Assembly: GCA_937924755.1 (NCBI GenBank)
Contig: CALEVZ010000025.1
Location: forward strand, 1 to 64,000
From: an uncultured bacterium
Lineage (GTDB): Bacteria; Acidobacteriota; Thermoanaerobaculia; Thermoanaerobaculales; Thermoanaerobaculaceae
Direction of reading: 5' to 3'
Length of the DNA: 64,000 bases
Both the position numbers and the translations under genes were made by a program. Position 1 is the first letter of the stretch, and the number at the start of each line of letters is the position of its first letter. This document shows, piece by piece, positions 58,477-64,000 of the stretch. The notes beneath the pieces were generated by a model. That model was not told the DNA's origin. It saw only the letters and a list, made by a program, of their open reading frames with translations, and did not search any database.

Positions 58477-59752
58477 CGTTCGCCGCTCGCGCCACCGCCA
58501 CCCCCACTCCCGCTACCACCACCAGGAACACGGCCACCACCACCCCCGGCGATGGGGGGGGACGAGACAGCGCCCAGGCCACGGCGCGCAACATCCCGGT
58601 GACACCCAGCAGCACCGCCACCGCCGTGGCCACGGCCATGGCGGCGTTGCTCCAGGCACCGTTGCGACCCGCCTCCCCCACCACCTCCGGATCGTTGACC
58701 ACCACCAGCAGAAACGCCGCCACCAGGGGCAGCAGCACGCCGTTGAACGCCTGCGCTGCAATGATGGCGGGAACCGGCGGCACTCCGGCCACCCCGAACC
58801 CCACCCCCACCGCCATGACCCCGGTCCAGACGGCGCGAAAACGCCCTTCCCCCTCCCCCCACCCGCCGCTGGCGCCGAACAGGCTGCGCGCCGTCAGGGC
58901 GGCGGCCAGCGGGGCGGTGATGGCCGAGGTGAAGCCGGCGGCGAAGAGGCCCACCGCGAACAGCGTCCTCGCCCACCCCCCGAGCCGCCCTCCCAGCAGG
59001 TCGGCCAGGGCGTGGTAAGAAAACTCTCCGGGAAGCGCCGCACCCACCACCAGGATGGCCATCGACACCAACCCGCCCAGGCCCACCGACACCGCCAGGC
59101 CGAAGCGCACCTCGCCCAGGCGCTGGCCACCGGCCAACCCCGAGCCCAGGAACAGGTTGTAGGGCACCACGGTGGTACCCACTAGGGCCAGCGCCAGCAG
59201 CCCCCCGCCGGCGGGAACCACGGGCACCAGCGCCCCGCGCAGCAGCTCGGCCAGGGGAGGTCGTACCAGCACCGCGGTGAGAAGAAACGCCACCCCCATC
59301 ACCCCCACCAGCGCCGACAACACCCTCACCGCCCCCCGCACCCGCCCCACCCCCAGCACCAGCGCCGCTGCGCCGCCCACCAGCAGGGCCAGCCACGGAC
59401 CAGGGACGCGGACGACCAGCGCCGCCCCGGCCACCGCCCCGAGAATGTTCCCCGCCTGGTAGGCCGCACACCCCAGAATCACGGCCCCCAGCACCAGCGC
59501 CGTCACTGCCGCCCCCGCCACCCCGCCGGCGAATCGGCGCCGCAGCGCCTGGCCCAGGGTGAGGCCCGAGGTCACCGTCACCCGCGCCGCCGCCTCCTGC
59601 AGCGCCAGACACGCCAGGGTCGAGAAGGTGAGGGCCCACAGCAGGGTCGGTCCAAACGCCGCACCTGAAGAGGCGCAGCTCGTTACCGTGCCCGGGCCGA
59701 TGAAGGCAGCGGCGATCACTGACCAGAGGGCCACCGCGGCCAGGCGTTTCAC
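58463..59752 (-). CDS. Nramp-like transporter lacking canonical metal ligands
   Basis: A 429-residue protein with about eleven membrane helices in the LeuT fold. Helix 1 aligns with Nramp but reads GPGTVTSCASSGAAFG, where canonical members have DPGN; helix 6 reads GTTVVPYNLFLGS, where they have MPH. The Asp, Asn and Met metal ligands are therefore replaced by Gly, Thr and Val. GTG 59752 overlaps the oxoprolinase stop as GTGA. In Bacillus subtilis an Nramp-family protein (YcsG) is likewise encoded with 5-oxoprolinase genes. I infer a non-metal or altered substrate, perhaps 5-oxoproline or a related amide. Confidence 0.88.
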   Translation of the reverse strand: MKRLAAVALWSVIAAAFIGPGTVTSCASSGAAFGPTLLWALTFSTLACLALQEAAARVTVTSGLTLGQALRRRFAGGVAGAAVTALVLGAVILGCAAYQAGNILGAVAGAALVVRVPGPWLALLVGGAAALVLGVGRVRGAVRVLSALVGVMGVAFLLTAVLVRPPLAELLRGALVPVVPAGGGLLALALVGTTVVPYNLFLGSGLAGGQRLGEVRFGLAVSVGLGGLVSMAILVVGAALPGEFSYHALADLLGGRLGGWARTLFAVGLFAAGFTSAITAPLAAALTARSLFGASGGWGEGEGRFRAVWTGVMAVGVGFGVAGVPPVPAIIAAQAFNGVLLPLVAAFLLVVVNDPEVVGEAGRNGAWSNAAMAVATAVAVLLGVTGMLRAVAWALSRPPPSPGVVVAVFLVVVAGVGVAVARAANVKRR

Positions 59753-62700
59753 GTGCTCTCCGGCGGCCACCCCCAGCCGCCGCCCCCCGGGGTCTCCAGC
59801 ACCAGGGTGTCTCCGGGTTCCACCCGCCGCTGGTCGATGGCGGCCAGCTCCTCGACCCTGCCATCCGCCCGTCGCAACAGCTGTCGTCCGGGAGCACCGG
59901 GACACCCGCCGTTGGCCCCGTAGGGCCCCTCCCGCCGGTGCTGGGTGAGGAGCGACAGCTCCAGCGGCGCGAGAAAGGTCAGCTCGCGCACCGCGCCGTT
60001 GCCGCCGGGGTGGCGACCCCGCCCCCCCGAGCCCCGGCGGATGGCGAACCGCTGCACCCGGACCGGATGGCGCAGCTCCAGCACCTCGGCATCGGTAATG
60101 CGGGTGTTGGTCATGTGGGAGTGCACCGCGTCGGCGCCCGCCCAGGTAGGCCCGGCCCCGGAGCCGCCGCCCACCGTCTCGTAGTAACTGCTCTCAACGT
60201 CCCCGAACACCACGTTGTTCATGGTCCCCTGGCTGCAGGCGGCGAGGCGCAAGGCCTTCAACAGCGTGTCCACGAGGCGTTGGCTGGTCTCCACGTTGCC
60301 GCCCACCACCGCCGGCGCCAGCGTCGGATCGGCCGGGAAAGGCGGATTGAGCAGGCCGGAAGGCAGGATGATGCGAATGCTGTCGAGCATCCCTTCATTG
60401 AGGGGGAGGTCCTCGTTGAGCAGCAGGCGCAGCACGTACAGCACCACCGAGCGCACGATGGCCGGGGTGGCGTTGAGGTTGCCGGGATGCACCCCACCGC
60501 TGCCGCTGAAATCGACGATCGTCTCGCCACCCGCACGCCGCACGGCAACTCGCAACGGTGTGCCGTCATCCAGCTCTTCCGCCGCCTCCCAGGGACCCGG
60601 CCCCAGCCGGCCGAGCGCCTCGGCCACCCGCCGGGCCGAGAGGTCCACCAGTCCCGCCATGGCCAGAACGATCTCCGCCGCCCCGTGCATCCGGGCCAGC
60701 GAGATCAGCGCGTCGGCACCGTGGCGATTGGCGGCCAGCTGCGCGCGCACGTCGGCGAGGTTTTCGGCCACCGCCCGGGAGGGGTAGGGAGCCCGCTCCA
60801 GAACCCGATGAAGATCGTCCCACCGAGCCTCGCCGTCGCGCACCAACAGCATCGGCGGGATCACCACCCCCTCCTCGGCCAGGCAGCGGGCGGCCGGGGG
60901 CATGGAGCCGGGGCGAATCCCCCCAAGCTCGGCGTGATGGGCACGGCTGGCCACGTACCCCAGCCGTCGGCCGTCCGCCGTGTCCACCGCGGTGACGACC
61001 GTCACGTCGGGCAGGTGTGAGCCACCGTAGGCCGGGTGGTTGGTCACCACCGTGTCTCCCGGCTGCATCGGGAGGGCCTCGATTATCGCCCGCACACACT
61101 CCCCCAGGGACCCCAGGTGCACCGGGATGTGCGGCGCGTTCACCACCAAACACCCCTGGCCATCCAGCAGGGCACAGGAGAAATCCAACCTCTCCTTGAT
61201 GTTGGTGGAAATGGCGGTGCGCCGCAGCAACTCGCCCATCTCGGCGGCAATGGCCTCCAGACGGTTGGAGAACAGCTCGAGGCGAACCGCCAGCGGAGGC
61301 GGGGCGGTCGGCCCACCCCCCGGACGATTCCGCTTTAGAATCAGGGCCCCGCCCTCGTGCAGCATCGCCCGCCAGCTTTCCTCCACCAACGTGGTGGTGT
61401 GCGCCTCCACCACCAGCGCCGGACCATCCACCCGCCACCCTGGCGCCAGCGTCTCCCGGCGGAACACCGGGAGCGAACACCACCGCCCCCTGAGATACAC
61501 GGGTCGCTGGCTCACCGCACCACCGGGCGCGGCAGGAGGTGCGAGGCGCATTCCCTTCACCGGCCGGGGCCGGCTGGAGGCCACCACCCGGATGGATTCC
61601 AGCTCGACGTCGCGAGGCGGTGGCCGGTAGCCGTACTGCGCCTCGTAGGCGCGCGCAAACTCCGCCTCCAGGTTCGCCCCGGGCCGCCAGCACACCTCCA
61701 GCGTCGATTCCTGACCCAGAAACCGCAGGAAGGCGAGCCAGCGGCGGATGTCGATCTCGTCTCTGCAGGTCCCTTCGGCCTCCACCGCCCGGCGCGCCTG
61801 CGCCGCCAGCTCCGCGAACCAGCCCGGCAGATCGCTCTCGCTCTGGCGCAGCGGCCGCAGCACCTGGCGCTCGGCGAAGCGCTCCACCACCGCCTGCCCG
61901 AGGCCCAGGGCGGAGAGCAGGCTGGCGTCGGCGGGTACGATGACGCGGGGAATCCCCAGCAGCGTCGCCACCGCACAAGCGTGCTGGCCCCCGGCGCCGC
62001 CAAAGGCCACCAAGGCGTACTCCGCCGGGTCGTAGCCGCGCCGCACGGAGATGCGCCGGATGGCGTCCGCCATCCGCTCGTTGGCAATGTCCACGAACCC
62101 CTGCAGCAGCGCCTCCCGGCTGGCTGCCTCCGGCCCCTCCGCGCCGAGACGGGCCAGCACCGCGGACAACGCCGCCTCCGCCGCCGCGAGATCCACGGGG
62201 ATCTGGAAACTGTGGGGATCCAGCCGGCCCAGCAGCAGGTTGACGTCGGTGATGGTGAGCGGACCACCGACACCGTAGCAGGCCGGACCCGGCACGGCTC
62301 CGGCGCTCTCCGGACCCACCCGCAAGCGCACCCCGTCGCACGAGCACACCGAGCCGCCGCCGGCGGCCACGCTCTCCACCGCCAGCGCCGGTGCCTTCAG
62401 GAGGGCATCGCCGACCCGGTGCTCGAAGACGTACTCGTACTCGCCGTCAACCCGCGCCACATCCGTGGAGGTGCCCCCCATGTCGAAGCTGATCACCCGC
62501 TGCCTCCCGGCCAGCCGACCGGCCAGGGCGGCCCCCACCACGCCCCCGGCGGGCCCGGAGAGGAGGGAGTCCTTGGGCACGAACTCGCGGTCGCGCACCA
62601 GCCCCCCGGCCGAGGTCATGACGTGCAGCGTCCCGCCGTTCAGGCCTTCCCTCACCCGCCTGAGATAGGCCGCGACGATCGGCGCCAGGGTGGCGTCCAC

Positions 62701-63555
62701 CACGGCGGTATGTGCCCGCGACAGAACCCCGATGGTGGGGGACAGGAGCGCCGAGCATGAGACGTGGAGGAATCCCACCCGCCGCAAGGCCGCTGCCACC
62801 AGCTCTTCGTGGCGGGGGTTACGGTAACTGTGCAGCAGCGCCACCGCCGCCGTCGTCACCCCCTGCGCCACCAGCGCCGCCGCCGCCCGCTCCACACGCG
62901 CCAGGTCGGGTGCCCGGAGCACTCCCCCGTCGGCGGCCAGGCGCTCGTCCACCTCCAGCACGTGGCAGTAGAGAGGCCGCGGTTTGTCGATGCGCAGTCG
63001 AAAGAGGTGGGGACGCTGCTGGGTGCCGATGCACAGCAGGTCGGCAAACCCCTTGGTGACGCACAGCAGCGTGGGAGCCCCGGTGCCCTCCAGCAGGGCG
63101 TTGGTGCCGCGCGTCGTCGCCAGGCGCAGCGCCAGGGGCGGCAGCGCCGCGCCGGCTGGCGTCCCGGTCACCAATCGCGCCGCCAGGATCGGCGCCTCCT
63201 CCGGCGAGGCCAGTTCGCACCAGGTGCCCACCGCCACACCCTCCGGTGCATCGACGCCCAGCAACAGTTCGCCGTTGCCGTCGTCGGCGGTCACGATGAG
63301 TGACCCACCCTCCCGGCCGACCGTCAAGGAAAAGCCCTCGAAAAAACCGGGAGGGGTCGCCTGCGCCACGCTGACGGCCAGCCGCCGCCGTTCGAGCACC
63401 CCCCTCACGCGGCCGCGCAGGGCCGAGGAGGACAACACCTTGGCCCGGCGTACCCCGCCGCCGGGATCCACCGCCACACAGTCGGTGAAGGTCCCGCCGG
63501 TATCCACCCACACCTGCCACATCGCCGGGCCGTCAGCGCCGGCAGGGGCACTCAC
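59749..63555 (-). CDS. fused HyuA-HyuB 5-oxoprolinase/hydantoinase
   Basis: A 1268-residue ATP-dependent cyclic-amide hydrolase, with both subunits in one chain as in eukaryotic 5-oxoprolinase (OPLAH). HyuA occupies about residues 10-735: WVDTGGTFTDCVAVDPGGG, LATTRGTNALLEGTGAPTLL, FDMGGTSTDVARVDG, AGGGSVCSCDG and AFGGAGGQHACAVA. HyuB occupies about 750-1265: RLEAIAAEMGELLRRTAIST, NHPAYGGSHLPDVTVVTAVD, GSGAGPTWAGADAVHSHMTN and ETPGGGGWGWP. Substrate may be 5-oxoproline, hydantoin or N-methylhydantoin. GTG 63555 has GGGGAGG 7 nt upstream. Coupled to the Nramp-like gene downstream. Confidence 0.92.
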   Translation of the reverse strand: MSAPAGADGPAMWQVWVDTGGTFTDCVAVDPGGGVRRAKVLSSSALRGRVRGVLERRRLAVSVAQATPPGFFEGFSLTVGREGGSLIVTADDGNGELLLGVDAPEGVAVGTWCELASPEEAPILAARLVTGTPAGAALPPLALRLATTRGTNALLEGTGAPTLLCVTKGFADLLCIGTQQRPHLFRLRIDKPRPLYCHVLEVDERLAADGGVLRAPDLARVERAAAALVAQGVTTAAVALLHSYRNPRHEELVAAALRRVGFLHVSCSALLSPTIGVLSRAHTAVVDATLAPIVAAYLRRVREGLNGGTLHVMTSAGGLVRDREFVPKDSLLSGPAGGVVGAALAGRLAGRQRVISFDMGGTSTDVARVDGEYEYVFEHRVGDALLKAPALAVESVAAGGGSVCSCDGVRLRVGPESAGAVPGPACYGVGGPLTITDVNLLLGRLDPHSFQIPVDLAAAEAALSAVLARLGAEGPEAASREALLQGFVDIANERMADAIRRISVRRGYDPAEYALVAFGGAGGQHACAVATLLGIPRVIVPADASLLSALGLGQAVVERFAERQVLRPLRQSESDLPGWFAELAAQARRAVEAEGTCRDEIDIRRWLAFLRFLGQESTLEVCWRPGANLEAEFARAYEAQYGYRPPPRDVELESIRVVASSRPRPVKGMRLAPPAAPGGAVSQRPVYLRGRWCSLPVFRRETLAPGWRVDGPALVVEAHTTTLVEESWRAMLHEGGALILKRNRPGGGPTAPPPLAVRLELFSNRLEAIAAEMGELLRRTAISTNIKERLDFSCALLDGQGCLVVNAPHIPVHLGSLGECVRAIIEALPMQPGDTVVTNHPAYGGSHLPDVTVVTAVDTADGRRLGYVASRAHHAELGGIRPGSMPPAARCLAEEGVVIPPMLLVRDGEARWDDLHRVLERAPYPSRAVAENLADVRAQLAANRHGADALISLARMHGAAEIVLAMAGLVDLSARRVAEALGRLGPGPWEAAEELDDGTPLRVAVRRAGGETIVDFSGSGGVHPGNLNATPAIVRSVVLYVLRLLLNEDLPLNEGMLDSIRIILPSGLLNPPFPADPTLAPAVVGGNVETSQRLVDTLLKALRLAACSQGTMNNVVFGDVESSYYETVGGGSGAGPTWAGADAVHSHMTNTRITDAEVLELRHPVRVQRFAIRRGSGGRGRHPGGNGAVRELTFLAPLELSLLTQHRREGPYGANGGCPGAPGRQLLRRADGRVEELAAIDQRRVEPGDTLVLETPGGGGWGWPPEST

Positions 63556-63582
63556 CGTGGTACCTCCCCCCGCACCGCCGCC

Positions 63583-64000
63583 CTACCGCGCCAGAAACGC
63601 CGCCAGCCGCGTCCGCATCTCCTCCGAGGCCAAGCGCGCCAGCACCGCCTCGCGCTCCCGACGCATCGCCTCCTCCAGAGCCGGCAGCAGGTGGGCGTCC
63701 AGCAACCCTTTGGCGGCGTCGAGGGATCCCGCCGGCAACCCCGCCAGACGTTGCGCCAGCTCCCGAGCACGAGTCCTGACCTGCTCGTCGTCGCACACCT
63801 CGTTGACCAGCCCCCAGGCGAGCGCCCGCTCCGCGGCCACCGGGGCATCTAGGAACAGCATCTCGGTCGCCCGCGCCACGCCCACTAGGCGTGGCACCAG
63901 CCAGCTCCACCCCCCGTCTGGGGCCAGGCCGATCTCGGTGTAGGCGGCCTTGAAGGTGGCCGAGCGGGCCGCCACCCGCAGGTCGCAGGCGGCGGCCAGA
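63583..64000 (-). CDS. enoyl-CoA hydratase/isomerase family protein, 5' end outside window
   Basis: The frame is open to the window edge (LAAACDLRVAARSATFKAAY and on), so the start lies to the right. The part seen is the second half of a crotonase: CDLRVA, then YTEIGLAPDGGWSWLVPRLV with the catalytic Glu-type region, AERALAWGLVNEVCDDEQV and a helical C-terminus. The track's M start at 63975 is an internal GTG. It lies 27 nt upstream of the oxoprolinase gene and is probably cotranscribed. A paralogue is at 14040-14837. Confidence 0.88.
   Translation of the reverse strand, partial: LAAACDLRVAARSATFKAAYTEIGLAPDGGWSWLVPRLVGVARATEMLFLDAPVAAERALAWGLVNEVCDDEQVRTRARELAQRLAGLPAGSLDAAKGLLDAHLLPALEEAMRREREAVLARLASEEMRTRLAAFLAR

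Noticed and set aside
61357-62760. 467-aa plus-strand ORF
   Set aside because: It is a shadow of the fused oxoprolinase gene; no family motif and biased composition.
1-64000. CRISPR array, insertion sequence, prophage or integron
   Set aside because: No regularly spaced direct repeats, transposase, integrase or phage structural gene was seen on either strand.

Overview
This window looks like chromosomal DNA from a GC-rich, diderm (LPS-type) bacterium. Much evidence points to Acidobacteriota, possibly a Thermoanaerobaculia- or Holophagae-like lineage: three large Ser/Thr protein kinases fused to TPR or PD40-type repeats, a PATAN/DUF4388-like remnant, lipoprotein maturation enzymes, a lipid-A-type acyltransferase and a complete rod-shape operon. 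The taxonomic call is inference from gene content; no rRNA or tRNA is visible. I saw no insertion sequence, prophage, integrase or CRISPR array. Nearly all the DNA is coding, genes often overlap by 1 to 20 bases, and GTG starts are common.

Layout. (1) 1-6.5 kb, minus strand: a housekeeping block with rluD-type pseudouridine synthase, lgt, lspA and ileS, then a single-domain response regulator, acpS and a small membrane protein. (2) 6.5-15.9 kb: a promoter-driven orphan gene, a kinase with TPRs, an operon of amidohydrolase/deaminase, TPR-cNMP-binding protein and AMP-forming acyl ligase, a UspA protein, an enoyl-CoA hydratase and a membrane-anchored unknown. (3) 15.95-24.1 kb, mostly plus strand: four GT4 glycosyltransferases and a polyprenyl-phosphate sugar-phosphate transferase (surface glycan synthesis), then DUF971, thiamine pyrophosphokinase and an LpxL-like acyltransferase. 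(4) 24.1-31.3 kb: a decayed PATAN/TPR gene, a secreted FG-GAP protein, an ABC-2 permease without an ATPase, and divergent from these an XRE regulator, TPR protein and secreted protein, then a DnaJ-like co-chaperone. (5) 31.4-36.6 kb: a membrane TPR protein with a C-terminal kinase domain, an AAA_28 NTPase, an SPFH/zinc-ribbon protein with a coiled-coil partner, and folK. (6) 36.6-43.3 kb, minus strand: ADP-forming acyl-CoA synthetase, a lipid kinase, ruvB, ruvA and a PpiD/SurA-like periplasmic chaperone. (7) 43.4-51.1 kb, plus strand: a FecR/Ig-like protein followed by mreB, mreC, mreD, mrdA, rodA and an acyl-ACP thioesterase. (8) 51.1-64 kb: a DUF3592-like membrane protein, a kinase with PD40 repeats behind an SDR oxidoreductase, a GGDEF protein, an unknown membrane protein, exonuclease III, an Nramp-like transporter translationally coupled to a fused 5-oxoprolinase/hydantoinase, and a truncated enoyl-CoA hydratase at the right edge.

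Most notable points: (a) an Nramp homologue that has lost its metal-binding motifs and is GTGA-coupled to a fused HyuA-HyuB oxoprolinase; (b) an XRE regulator and a TPR protein encoded with zero spacing, driven by a near-consensus promoter with a large inverted repeat at the start of transcription; (c) -10-like hexamers placed 6-8 nt upstream of start codons in seven genes, suggesting frequent leaderless transcripts; (d) a PATAN/TPR gene with an in-frame TAG, after which the same frame continues as convincing TPR sequence.
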